DNA of 21,340 nucleotides, taken from NCBI GenBank assembly GCA_964414415.1, contig CAYPWJ010000023.1, positions 1 through 21,340 of the forward strand, written 5' to 3'. Each line of letters starts with the position of its first letter. Positions within the stretch are counted from its first letter, which is position 1. The translations under genes were made by a program, and so were the position numbers. Of this stretch, positions 6,249 through 13,423 are shown one piece after another. The stretch is from CAZESS01 sp964414415. Its GTDB lineage: Archaea > Thermoplasmatota > E2 > UBA202 > DSCA01. The notes beneath the pieces are model-generated. The model worked only from the letters and a program-made list of their open reading frames with translations, had not been told where the DNA came from and did not search any database.

Positions 6249-6662
6249 ATGCCGACGGAGCGGTCATGCGGCGCCGTCGTCTACAGCAACGGCAGCTACC
6301 TCCTGCTCAGATACGGCTGGGGTCACTGGGGCTTCGTCAAAGGCAACGTCGAGTCCGGCGAAGACGAGCGGGAGACCGTGCTGCGCGAAGCCGAGGAAGA
6401 GACCGGGCTGACGCCGGAGCAGCTGTCCCTCCAGGACGGCTTCCGGGAGACCATCACCTACATCTACAAAAAAGACGGCACCGCAATCCACAAAGAAGTC
6501 GTCTATTTCCTGGCGGAGAGCAGCTCCCGCGCGGTATCGCTGTCACACGAGCATACCGACTACGCCTGGCTTTCATACGACAGAGCGATGGAGCGGCTCA
6601 CCTACGACAACGCCCGGACGGTGCTCAAAAAAGCAGCGCGACACCGGCAAAATAACTTATAG
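6249..6662 (+). CDS. Nudix hydrolase, diadenosine tetraphosphatase-like
   Basis: A 137-aa Nudix protein that hydrolyses a nucleoside diphosphate linked to another moiety. The Nudix box GX5EX7REUXEEXGU is complete: it starts at G in GNVESGEDERETVLREAEEE and ends TGL (about residues 35-57). The preceding YGWGHWGFVKG and the short, single-domain build resemble the NUDT2/Ap4A hydrolase branch (asymmetric bis(5'-nucleosyl)-tetraphosphatase). This assignment comes from pattern only. ATG 6249 starts 2 bases after the upstream stop; AGGTGA overlapping that stop may help reinitiation. The end of the gene contains the TATA box of sucC. Confidence 0.88.
   Translation: MPTERSCGAVVYSNGSYLLLRYGWGHWGFVKGNVESGEDERETVLREAEEETGLTPEQLSLQDGFRETITYIYKKDGTAIHKEVVYFLAESSSRAVSLSHEHTDYAWLSYDRAMERLTYDNARTVLKKAARHRQNNL
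6656..6661 (+). promoter_or_regulatory. TATA box of sucC
   Basis: CTTATA, overlapping the Nudix stop codon, is centred about 25 bases before ATG 6684 with no ribosome-binding site. This fits the leaderless pattern of the other first genes here. Confidence 0.5.
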
Positions 6663-6683
6663 CCCGACCGGCATATCTCCCCC

Positions 6684-7748
6684 ATGCGGCTCACCGAACG
6701 ACAGGGCAAACAGCTCCTCCACGAGCACGGCATCGACGTCCCCGCCGGCGAACCAATAACATCCCCCAGAGCCATCACCGACATCTCGCTGCCGTTTCCA
6801 TGGACGCTCAAGGCCCAGGTGCCGACGGGCAAACGAAAAAAAGCAGGCGGCGTCATCCACGCCAATGGCCGCGGCGAGGCACACGACGCCGCAGCACAGC
6901 TCCTCGACACCACCATCCAGGGACACCCCGTCAACACGGTGCTCGTCGAGCGATACATCCCACACGAGGAGGAACTATATCTATCGATGACCATCGACCG
7001 CGAGCGAGGGACACCGATGCTGCTCTACGGACAGCACGGAGGCATCGACGTCGAGGAACAGAGCGACATGCTCAGGCTGCCCGTCCACCCCCTCGCCGGC
7101 CTGCAGGACTACCAGCTCCGGCAGCTCGACGAGGCAGCCGCGACAGCCCGAAAGCTCTACCGGCTGTTCCGCAGCCGCGACTGCCGCCTCGCCGAGATAA
7201 ACCCACTCGCCATCGTTAACGGTACCCCTGTCGCCCTCGACGCAGCAATCGAGATAGACGACAACGCCCGCCACCGGCAGCCCGACCTCCCCCAAACCAG
7301 GCACGACATGACCCCGCTGGAGCAAAAGGCACGCGACAACGGCCTGGCGTTCGTCGAGCTCGACGGCTCCATCGGCGTCATCGCCAACGGCGCCGGGCTC
7401 ACCATGGCGACACTCGACGCACTGCAGCGCTACGGCGGCCGCGGGATGTTCCTCGACCTCGCCGGGACGGACAACGCCGCGACGGTCAAACAGGCGTTTT
7501 CAATCATGCAGCAGGCAGCACCCGACGTCATCTTCGTCAACCTCTTCGGCGGCATCACGAAATGCGACACCGTCGCCCGCGGCGTCCTCGACGCCATCGA
7601 CCGAGGAGGCATCGACGTCCCCGTCGTAACGCGCATCAGGGGCACCAACGAGGAACAGGCGGCGGAGATGCTCCAGGACCACGTCATCGCCATATCGTCG
7701 TTCCAGGAGGCAGCACGCCGCGCCGCAGAGCTGGGAGGAGACAGATGA
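6684..7748 (+). CDS. sucC: Succinyl-CoA synthetase (ADP/GDP-forming) beta subunit
   Basis: The ATP-grasp subunit of succinate-CoA ligase, which interconverts succinyl-CoA and succinate with substrate-level NTP formation. Recognisable parts: the N-terminal LTERQGKQLLHEHGIDVP, a nucleotide-binding segment with LKAQVPTGKRKKAGGV, AEINPLAI near the end of the ATP-grasp domain, and the C-terminal CoA-ligase domain with IGVIANGAGLTMATLD, VNLFGGITKCDTVA and RIRGTNEEQA. At 354 aa it is somewhat shorter than the roughly 390 of bacterial SucC. Its stop overlaps the start of sucD (ATGA), so the complex is made from a coupled message. An acetate-CoA ligase beta subunit would be much shorter and lack the C-terminal domain. 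Confidence 0.93.
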   Translation: MRLTERQGKQLLHEHGIDVPAGEPITSPRAITDISLPFPWTLKAQVPTGKRKKAGGVIHANGRGEAHDAAAQLLDTTIQGHPVNTVLVERYIPHEEELYLSMTIDRERGTPMLLYGQHGGIDVEEQSDMLRLPVHPLAGLQDYQLRQLDEAAATARKLYRLFRSRDCRLAEINPLAIVNGTPVALDAAIEIDDNARHRQPDLPQTRHDMTPLEQKARDNGLAFVELDGSIGVIANGAGLTMATLDALQRYGGRGMFLDLAGTDNAATVKQAFSIMQQAAPDVIFVNLFGGITKCDTVARGVLDAIDRGGIDVPVVTRIRGTNEEQAAEMLQDHVIAISSFQEAARRAAELGGDR

Positions 7749-8614
7749 GCATCCTCGTCGACGAGACAACGCGGGTCGTGGTGCAGGGCGCCACGGGCTA
7801 CCAGGGACGCCACCACGTCCGGGCGATCCAGGCGTTCGGCGGCTCCGTCGCTGCAGGCGTCACCCCCGGCCGGGGCGGCAGCGACGTCGACGACGTGCCT
7901 ATATATGACACCGTCCGGGAGAGCATGCAGCACGAGCCGAACGCGTCGCTCGTCCTGGTGCCGGCGCCGCACACCCGGGACGCCGTCTATGAGGCCATCG
8001 ACGCAGGCATCTCGCTCATCGTCGTCGTCACCGACGGCGTCCCCCTGCACGACGCGATGGACATGGTCCACTACGCCCGGTGCAGCAACGCCCGGCTCAT
8101 CGGCCCCAACTGCCCCGGCATCGCCAGCCCCGGCACAGCCAAGGTCGGCATCATCCCCAACCGGCTGTTCCTGCAGGGCGCCGTCGGCGTCGCCTCGCGG
8201 TCCGGCACCCTGACCTACGAGGTCGTCAACGCGCTGACCGAGGCAGGCCTCGGCCAGTCCACCGTCGTCGGCCTCGGCGGCGACCCCGTCATCGGCACCT
8301 CGTTCACCGAGACGCTGCGATGCTTCGAGGCAGACCCTGCCACCACGGCGGTCGTGCTGGTCGGCGAGATCGGCGGGACAGCCGAGCAGCAGGCCGCATC
8401 GTACATCGCAGCCGAGATGACCACGCCGGTCTACGGCTACATCGCCGGGCGGGCGGCGCCACCGGGACGACGGATGGGCCACGCGGGCGCCATCGTCTCC
8501 AGCCAGCGGGAGGACGCCGCGGCCAAGATAGCAGCGCTGGAGGATGCAGGGGCAGCAATGGCGATGTTTCCCCATGACATCCCGGGACTCATCCGGCGGG
8601 ACGGCATCATATAA
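7745..8614 (+). CDS. sucD: Succinyl-CoA synthetase alpha subunit
   Basis: The CoA-binding and phosphohistidine-bearing subunit, 289 aa, the normal length for SucD. Visible: the N-terminal CoA-binding Rossmann motif VVVQGATGYQGRHHV (10-24), LIGPNCPGIASPG with the conserved NCPG loop, VGVASRSGTLTYEV, LVGEIGGTAE with the glutamate that supports the active histidine, and GRRMGHAGAIV with the phosphorylated histidine near the C-terminus. GGGAGGAG just upstream (about 7733-7740) is a strong ribosome-binding site inside sucC. Together with sucC it forms the alpha-beta enzyme of the citric acid cycle. Confidence 0.95.
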   Translation: MSILVDETTRVVVQGATGYQGRHHVRAIQAFGGSVAAGVTPGRGGSDVDDVPIYDTVRESMQHEPNASLVLVPAPHTRDAVYEAIDAGISLIVVVTDGVPLHDAMDMVHYARCSNARLIGPNCPGIASPGTAKVGIIPNRLFLQGAVGVASRSGTLTYEVVNALTEAGLGQSTVVGLGGDPVIGTSFTETLRCFEADPATTAVVLVGEIGGTAEQQAASYIAAEMTTPVYGYIAGRAAPPGRRMGHAGAIVSSQREDAAAKIAALEDAGAAMAMFPHDIPGLIRRDGII

Positions 8615-8618
8615 ACGG

Positions 8619-8630
8619 AAAAGCTTTTAG
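8619..8630 (+). promoter_or_regulatory. TATA box of tRNA-Pro
   Basis: AAAAGCTTTTAG lies about 30 bases upstream of the first base of the mature tRNA-Pro, a typical archaeal tRNA promoter position. Confidence 0.5.
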
Positions 8631-8654
8631 GAGAACGGGGCTTACAGGTGCGAA

Positions 8655-8727
8655 GGGCCCGTAGGGTAGCTTGGCATCCTTCAGGCTTTGGGAGCCTGTG
8701 ACTCGAGTTCAAATCTCGACGGGCCCA
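8655..8727 (+). tRNA. tRNA-Pro (anticodon UGG)
   Basis: 73 bases with acceptor stem GGGCCCG/CGGGCCC and discriminator A. Anticodon stem CAGGC/GCCTG encloses loop TTTGGGA with anticodon TGG at 8689-8691. The T-arm contains GTTCAAATC. CCA is not encoded and there is no intron. Confidence 0.95.
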
Positions 8728-8770
8728 TCCATAAAAAAACATAAAAAGAGGAGCGATATTACTGGCTGTT

Positions 8771-8860
8771 CCCGCCTTAGCTCAGACTGGCCGGAGCGGC
8801 CGGCTGTAGACCCCATGGGCAGCTACCGGCAGGTCCCCGGTTCAAATCCGGGAGGCGGGA
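8771..8860 (+). tRNA. tRNA-Tyr (anticodon GUA) with a 15-nt intron
   Basis: Acceptor stem CCCGCCT/AGGCGGG with discriminator A; the C1:G72 pair is the archaeal tRNA-Tyr identity element. D-stem GCTC/GAGC, anticodon stem GCCGG/CCGGC. The loop begins CTGTAG with anticodon GTA at 8806-8808. A 15-base intron (8810-8824) sits after position 37, the canonical archaeal site. It contains CCC-CAT-GGG, and GTAG/CTAC can pair across the junctions as part of a bulge-helix-bulge substrate for the splicing endonuclease. CCA is not encoded. Confidence 0.93.
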
Positions 8861-8875
8861 TACTCCTTACGGTGC

Positions 8876-8902
8876 ACAATCCCTCTCCTTTTGGGGGATT
8901 GT
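8876..8902 (+). terminator. Hairpin 3' of the tRNA genes
   Basis: ACAATCCC (8876-8883) and GGGATTGT (8895-8902) form an 8-bp perfect stem with an 11-base pyrimidine-rich loop, starting 16 bases after tRNA-Tyr. It may end or protect the tRNA transcript. It also marks the switch from GC-rich to AT-rich sequence. Confidence 0.5.
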
Positions 8903-8927
8903 ATTTATGCATAACGTATGTTGCATT

Positions 8928-9032
8928 ATGTCAGCAAAACGGGACTGTGCAACGGTCCAGCGGCAGCCGTATCATCAGATCCTGGCCGACATCGCGGCGC
9001 TGCATGACAATCAGGCGGGCGATGACATGTAA
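8928..9032 (+). CDS. Possible 34-aa ORF, doubtful
   Basis: ATG at 8928 opens MSAKRDCATVQRQPYHQILA and ends DIAALHDNQAGDDM. A TATA-like GTATTTATGCATAA (8901-8914) is at leaderless distance, and codon use is GC-rich like the chromosome to the left rather than the AT-rich DNA to the right. I do not recognise it; it could be a remnant of an older gene at the island edge. The rest of the gene-free stretch to 9262 shows only AT-rich sequence with ATTAAGCGCTGG near 9117-9128. Confidence 0.25.
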   Translation: MSAKRDCATVQRQPYHQILADIAALHDNQAGDDM

Positions 9033-9262
9033 TTTTTGTCGCTGGCTGCCGGCGAGTTCTGGCTTCATAAAGTATAACAGCCAACCCCCCTCAATCTCAT
9101 GATAATATGGCATAATATTAAGCGCTGGAAAAGGTGTGACGCTTAAATATTGGGGGCTGAAGTTATACGCTCTTTAATATCTTGCTCGTTTCTGTCGTTT
9201 AATATTTTAGTTCAGTAGCTGTCCTGTAGGTCATCAGTTTTTTCCCCATTTACCCAACCAGT

Positions 9263-10195
9263 TCATAGAAGTGTACCTTGCCAAACCCCGAATACGAAGG
9301 GGCCAGCAATGTATCCTGATACAGTCTCTATTTTACCTGCAGCTGTTACTGTAATAGCAATAGAGCCAAATCCGAGTACCAATGGATAAAATATTCTTTT
9401 GGTCCCTCCTGCCGGGATACTTTCTATGAAAATGCTGCCCGATGAGCCGCCCATATATTGGAATCTTTCTATGAAGACATCATAATCGATACACCATGAA
9501 ATGTCTTGAATGTTTTCTTCGCCAGTATTGGTAAGGAGAGCGGAAATACCAAATCCGCCCCTTATGCGTGTTATCTCTAAGCCCGATTTTCCATGTCCAT
9601 AGGTTTTAAAGCATAGATCGTTGTTTTCGCGTTTATGCCAACGGTTTCCTCGCCCTAAATACATGTCGCCATATGGGTACGCTTCACAGTTACTACATCC
9701 CCACTTATAGGAGTAATCATCGTCTGGATAACCCCTTGTGGTTTCACACACAATAAAATATTTATTGCCAGGTGTAACGGTAATGTCCTTAAAATCAACT
9801 GTTATCCATCTAAACGTATCCTTTAAAACTTGAGATGGGGCTATGAAACCAGATGCTAAATTATCACCTCCTAAAAAACTTCGAATATGCACTTTGATGT
9901 TGTTATGTTTTGATGGGCCCCATTTCGATATCAAGATTTCAACCCTTGTCAAGTTCTCCATAGTAGGTTTAAAGGACTGAGCCCAACTAAATTCGCCAGA
10001 TAAGATTGCGCCAGTCTTTTGTATTGTCTGTTGCTGATCAATCTCGTCATACACCTGGGCGGTTTCCGATTCAATAGCTGCCAGTGGTTTATCGTGGCTA
10101 TCTGCCGGATTGCAATTCACCGCTATATTAGTGACTGGCGTTATAAGCATCGCCGCAGCCAATGCACATATCATTATTTTTCCAATCTGTCTCAT
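9263..10195 (-). CDS. Secreted protein of unknown function with a beta-rich domain
   Basis: A 310-aa protein from ATG 10195, chosen because GGGAGG lies 4 bases upstream (10200-10205); an in-frame ATG 6 codons earlier has no such site. Residues 1-27 form a signal peptide (MRQIGKIMICALAAAMLITP). The segment FSWAQSFKPTMENLTRVEIL and the following alternating strands, including NKYFIVCETTRGYPDDDYSYKWG, resemble jelly-roll or carbohydrate-binding-like domains of archaeal and bacterial surface proteins; this is an impression from pattern. Four cysteines in the middle (CETT, CSNC, LCF) may form disulphides or bind metal. The C-terminus is glycine-rich and hydrophobic (GYIAGPFVFGVW) but has no sorting tail. 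It is transcribed away from the next gene. Confidence 0.8.
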   Translation of the reverse strand: MRQIGKIMICALAAAMLITPVTNIAVNCNPADSHDKPLAAIESETAQVYDEIDQQQTIQKTGAILSGEFSWAQSFKPTMENLTRVEILISKWGPSKHNNIKVHIRSFLGGDNLASGFIAPSQVLKDTFRWITVDFKDITVTPGNKYFIVCETTRGYPDDDYSYKWGCSNCEAYPYGDMYLGRGNRWHKRENNDLCFKTYGHGKSGLEITRIRGGFGISALLTNTGEENIQDISWCIDYDVFIERFQYMGGSSGSIFIESIPAGGTKRIFYPLVLGFGSIAITVTAAGKIETVSGYIAGPFVFGVWQGTLL

Positions 10196-10302
10196 TTTTC
10201 CTCCCAAAACCATAACAAGACAACCTTACTAAATATTTTCTATCCTTTCATAATAGAGCGATAATAAAAACGTGGAGAATCAAAGCTTCCCAATGCATAC
10301 CG

Positions 10303-10986
10303 GTGAGCTCCGCTTACAGGATATGGCTGAACAGCACACAACAAAACTACCTTTGGAGCAAGATACACTACGAAATCAAGGACCTTAAGAGGAAAGGTAA
10401 GGTACGAGCATACAAAAACTGGCTATATGACCCATCGAGATACAAAACTATCAATCCGTCGGTGATAAAAAATATCTATAACCGGAGAAAAAAGGTTTAC
10501 GATGATTGGGCCAAAGCAGCTACCCGAGGGGGATATCATCTCAAGGATTTGGTAGGAACTTACCTTACTCAAAATGGGGTGCAGATGTCTCCCGACACGG
10601 TGACCTGGAACAATACAAGATTACGAATCGACCTGAAAAATACGACCACTGCTATCTTGGTTAAGAACGTGCTATCCGATGTATTCTACGATCCCAACAG
10701 TCTTTCCAGCATAAATGCAGGACATACAAAGATAAAGAATGTCTTTGAATACTGCTCCCATCACAGCCTACAGCCGATACTCATAGCGCCACTGATACAT
10801 GATTCATTCTATACATTTGCAGCACAACACAATGGATTATTCTGCAGAACCTACCTTCAGTTATTAACAGCACATCAGCGCTCATTACGAACCAAGATAA
10901 ACCATGAGTTCAACATCGGTATCATCAGAGCTACCAATACACTACCCTATACAATTAAACAATGGATCAACAATCATATCATTTAA
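10303..10986 (+). CDS. Unrecognised 227-aa basic protein
   Basis: I do not recognise the family. The frame opens at GTG 10303 and its first residues (MSSAYRIWLNSTQQNYLWSK) already look protein-like; there is no ATG upstream in frame. An AT-rich box (ATAATAAAAA, 10261-10270) lies 33 bases before. Residues 1-80 are basic and helical (EIKDLKRKGKVRAYKNWLYD). A central strand-rich part (WNNTRLRIDLKN, then KNVLSDVFYDP) precedes LQPILIAPLIHDSFYTFAAQ, a hydrophobic strand-helix pattern seen in some nuclease-like folds. An arrangement like D-x-K (RIDLK) is visible but insufficient to call PD-(D/E)xK. It lies upstream of the ATPase gene and may belong to the same integrated element. Confidence 0.65.
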   Translation: MSSAYRIWLNSTQQNYLWSKIHYEIKDLKRKGKVRAYKNWLYDPSRYKTINPSVIKNIYNRRKKVYDDWAKAATRGGYHLKDLVGTYLTQNGVQMSPDTVTWNNTRLRIDLKNTTTAILVKNVLSDVFYDPNSLSSINAGHTKIKNVFEYCSHHSLQPILIAPLIHDSFYTFAAQHNGLFCRTYLQLLTAHQRSLRTKINHEFNIGIIRATNTLPYTIKQWINNHII

Positions 10987-11110
10987 CATAATGCTCTGTT
11001 GTATCATTAGTACCTATTGTTATATCATAGTATCATTAAGATATTATCATAACAAGATATATCATAATACTATAATATAACTTAAAAGTACTATAATATA
11101 ACTGAGGGTT
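10987..11110. repeat. AT-rich repeat region: five TATCAT boxes and a 15-bp direct repeat
   Basis: TATCAT starts at 11002, 11023, 11031, 11045 and 11060 on the plus strand. TACTATAATATAACT occurs at 11068-11082 and again at 11089-11103, exactly 21 bases apart, about two helical turns. This could be a regulated promoter with repeated binding sites, or iterons of a plasmid-type origin. It contains the strongest TATA-like sequence upstream of the ATPase gene. Confidence 0.55.
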
Positions 11111-11165
11111 TTTGCCGAAAAATTCTGACGGATTTTGCTCCTGCCATACCACATACCATCCAAAG

Positions 11166-11177
11166 GTAAGTAAGGTA
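11166..11177 (+). repeat. GTAAGTAAGGTA motif, copy 1
   Basis: First of four same-strand intergenic copies. It is preceded by an A/C-rich tract (CATACCACATACCATCC) and followed by CCACATAGACCAT, which resembles copy 2. Confidence 0.6.
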
Positions 11178-11206
11178 CCACATAGACCATAACAGCCAGT
11201 GTAAGC

Positions 11207-11310
11207 GGAGGGCATCTTGCATTTATGAGGGATCTCTCTCTCCGCCCTCCCATCTAAACGAATTGAAAGAAACAGAGTTAGCGCAAGCTAACTCACATGT
11301 TCTAAAGGAG
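11207..11310 (+). promoter_or_regulatory. Structured leader of the ATPase gene
   Basis: GGAGGGC (11207-11213) can pair with GCCCTCC (11243-11249). Then GAGTTAGC-GCAA-GCTAACTC (11275-11294) forms a perfect 8-bp stem with a GNRA-type tetraloop. It ends 9 bases before the ribosome-binding site AAAGGAG (11304-11310). The position suggests translational control or message stabilisation. Confidence 0.55.
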
Positions 11311-11319
11311 ATGAAAAAT

Positions 11320-12267
11320 ATGGAAATACATAAAGAAAGTATAATAGATAGTCTCAGGCAAGCCTGGGACAAAATAAAAAGTGTATCCACATCTACTGCT
11401 ACGGGAAAACTGGTCATCATCATCGGGAACAAGGGAACGGGGAAATCAGAAACAATCAAATATCTCTGTAAACATATCAGTGGCCATAAATTCATTATAG
11501 CACCTGACAGCACACTCCAGCCACGGCCCCTGCATCCCGACGATAAGAAGGAGTACAGCGCTATCCCGAACTGCCATCCGGTCGAAGGGCAGACCATTGA
11601 ATGGCAACCGGGACTGTATGTCCTTGAAGATTTTCCATCGCTGGACAAGGATGCTGAACAAGAGTTGTATAATCTTCTGAAAGATGCTCGCCATGAAGGG
11701 ATGACCTTTGTCATTGTAGCGCACCAGTACAAGGCGATAAACAAGCGCATCTTTGACTTCGCTGACTACATCCTTCTCTACAAAAACGCAACGATAACAG
11801 CACATCAACTTGCTCCCAAGATTGGCGGAATGGGCAACGGCTGGGCTGTTCAACGGGGGATAAAGCAGCTCAAACAATACCAGTACTATCTCATATCTTG
11901 CGACGACCATAAATGGCATAACCCCCCACTTGACAGCAGAAACGCCGAAGTCCTTCGGAGGGCTGTCAGGGGATGGCTGAAACCTGCAGAGCTCTCGGAC
12001 ATATCCTTCCCCAAACAAACCACCACATCATCCACATCGAACCGAAAAACAAAGAAAAAAACCATCCAGCGCATGATACAGGATGGGAAAAGCTACAAGG
12101 ATATATTACAGGCGGTCCAAGCGCAACATGGCAGCGCTACCTCAGAGGCATACATCTGGAAAATTAAATGTGAAATGAGAGAAACATACCGAATAGAACA
12201 TGCCCTCCAAGATAATATTCCTGAGCAGCGCTATCCAACATATTTACAGGATAACCGGAGGACGTAA
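11320..12267 (+). CDS. P-loop ATPase, possible plasmid/virus type, with HTH-like tail
   Basis: A 315-aa protein from ATG 11320, selected because AAAGGAG (11304-11310) is 9 bases upstream; earlier in-frame starts lie inside the leader hairpin or abut the ribosome-binding site. Walker A is GNKGTGKS (36-43), Walker B is LYVLEDFPSL (99-108) with Glu-Asp, followed by a likely sensor segment FVIVAHQYK. The core resembles FtsK/HerA-like or packaging-type ATPases of archaeal mobile elements, but the family cannot be fixed by eye. The C-terminal part, after a serine/threonine-rich linker and a basic stretch, reads TIQRMIQDGKSYKDILQAVQ, a likely helix-turn-helix. The next gene has a similar leader, so both may be controlled together. 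DNA translocation or partitioning is an inference. Confidence 0.72.
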   Translation: MEIHKESIIDSLRQAWDKIKSVSTSTATGKLVIIIGNKGTGKSETIKYLCKHISGHKFIIAPDSTLQPRPLHPDDKKEYSAIPNCHPVEGQTIEWQPGLYVLEDFPSLDKDAEQELYNLLKDARHEGMTFVIVAHQYKAINKRIFDFADYILLYKNATITAHQLAPKIGGMGNGWAVQRGIKQLKQYQYYLISCDDHKWHNPPLDSRNAEVLRRAVRGWLKPAELSDISFPKQTTTSSTSNRKTKKKTIQRMIQDGKSYKDILQAVQAQHGSATSEAYIWKIKCEMRETYRIEHALQDNIPEQRYPTYLQDNRRT

Positions 12268-12298
12268 TACGATGTAACCAGGACACATACATACACAA

Positions 12299-12310
12299 GT
12301 AAGTAAGGTA
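12299..12310 (+). repeat. GTAAGTAAGGTA motif, copy 2
   Basis: Lies 32 bases after the ATPase stop and is preceded by ACACATACATACACAA. The following CACCAGTGGACCAT aligns with the sequence after copy 1. Confidence 0.6.
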
Positions 12311-12340
12311 CACCAGTGGACCATTTTGTGAAAAAAGAGG

Positions 12341-12382
12341 GATTTGTGCTATTATGGAGCAGTCTGCTTCCATCCCTCATTC
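12341..12382 (+). promoter_or_regulatory. Hairpin in the leader of the zinc-finger gene
   Basis: GAGGGAT and ATCCCTC enclose an inner TGGAGCAG/CTGCTTCCA helix in the leader of the gene starting at 12418. The leader then reads TCTAACGAAT, close to TCTAAACGAAT in the ATPase leader (about 11253-11263). AAGGAGG with 6-base spacing precedes the ATG. Confidence 0.5.
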
Positions 12383-12417
12383 TAACGAATATTGTAAACA
12401 CCACAAGGAGGAACAGC

Positions 12418-12945
12418 ATGAAAAATATTGTTAAGACAAAGTATGGAAACATTGACTTAAATAAGCTGACCACATCTGTTTTAGAGCTTGCAAAAAAGAA
12501 GGCCGAAGCATATAAGAGAAAGATGGTTGCCAAACGTGCCAGGCAGGAAGCCAAAGCGCAGACAGATGCAGACTATAGAAGGCTGGAACGAAAATGGAAC
12601 AAGAAATTCAACGAGGTATATGACCTCTCATTGGTAGATGACCGTGCAGCAGCCGAAGCCAGTAAGCGCCTTTCTGGGGATCCCGAAGAATTGCTGGAGT
12701 ATCTCTCCAAACGACATCTCTACATGAAGCCACAAGAAGGGATACGGATTCTCCAAGCAGCCTATAATCAAACTTACAACATCGGAAAGAAATGTATCCA
12801 ATGCGGTAAAATCATTCCGCCGTCAAGCAGGCTGGGACGAACCAGAAAATTCTGTAGCAATGCCTGTAAACAAAAACACCACCGACAAAAAAACAAGAAC
12901 AAAGATACCAAGGATGACAACAGCCCAGTAACATCGAAACACTAA
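12418..12945 (+). CDS. Basic helical protein with C-terminal Cys4 zinc finger
   Basis: A 175-aa protein of unknown role. ATG 12418 is preceded by AAGGAGG. Residues 20-65 are rich in Lys, Arg and Ala and probably form a long helix or coiled coil (ELAKKKAEAYKRKMVAKRAR). The C-terminal finger has CIQCG (Cys126, Cys129) and RKFCSNACKQKHH (Cys146, Cys150), a treble-clef-like pattern often found in small proteins of plasmids and phages. A highly charged tail ends the protein. It follows the ATPase gene and shares leader features with it, so it probably belongs to the same element and binds nucleic acid. Function is not established by the sequence. Confidence 0.75.
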   Translation: MKNIVKTKYGNIDLNKLTTSVLELAKKKAEAYKRKMVAKRARQEAKAQTDADYRRLERKWNKKFNEVYDLSLVDDRAAAEASKRLSGDPEELLEYLSKRHLYMKPQEGIRILQAAYNQTYNIGKKCIQCGKIIPPSSRLGRTRKFCSNACKQKHHRQKNKNKDTKDDNSPVTSKH

Positions 12946-13261
12946 TGATACACAAAGAGACAGCGCTCACATCTGTATCCTATCTTTTAATGGGGGATAT
13001 CAACATCTCCCTCTCTTTTTCATTCATCAAGGCCCTTTATATATCCATCATCCCAACAAGGACTCCCCACAGACACCAGCCAAACAGGGAGCGCATGGCA
13101 GCGCACATGAGCAAGGCCATACAGTAAGGCAGCGCCTGGGCCACACCATCATACATGGAAGCGCTTTTAACGCAATAGGAGCGCTAGATGTAGGTGTTAC
13201 TGTTATGTTAAGCCTTGAAAAAAAAATCTTGAGAAGGGATGCTAAGGCCTATACATAAGGA
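12946..13261. other. Gene-poor stretch with repeated AGCGC
   Basis: A 60-codon frame (12945-13127) overlaps the preceding stop, but its composition is not convincing. AGCGC occurs five times between about 13090 and 13182 (GGAGCGCATG, GCAGCGCACA, GCAGCGCCTG, GAAGCGCTTT, GGAGCGCTAG). No RNA gene is recognised. Confidence 0.4.
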
Positions 13262-13321
13262 TTAACGATTTGTCTATACGTGAGAGGGATGCATAAATAC
13301 GGATTATAATAAGATATATAT
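13262..13321 (+). promoter_or_regulatory. 60-bp promoter block, copy 1
   Basis: Matches 15476-15535 at 54 of 60 positions without gaps. It begins TTAACGATTTGTCTATA, contains GTGAGAGGGA and ends in TATA-like GATATATAT. It lies upstream of the membrane zinc-ribbon gene. The conserved 5' half may be an activator or repressor site and the 3' end the TATA region. Confidence 0.7.
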
Positions 13322-13423
13322 TGCATTGGCTGATGTGAAAATGGTGGCATCATAAAAGGGAAAGAGAAAATCATTAATCTGTTTCATAAAATCAAAAAAA
13401 GAAAGAATATATTTGTTTTAATA

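Noticed and set aside
7430..8575. 381-codon minus-strand frame across sucC and sucD
   Set aside because: Antisense shadow of two well-supported genes.
10987..11110. CRISPR array
   Set aside because: The repeats are too short (6 and 15 bases), the spacing is irregular, and there are no cas genes.
12945..13127. 60-codon frame overlapping the stop of the zinc-finger gene
   Set aside because: Stop-start overlap is suggestive, but there is no ribosome-binding site, the second half is translated from AGCGC-repeat DNA, and no family is recognised.
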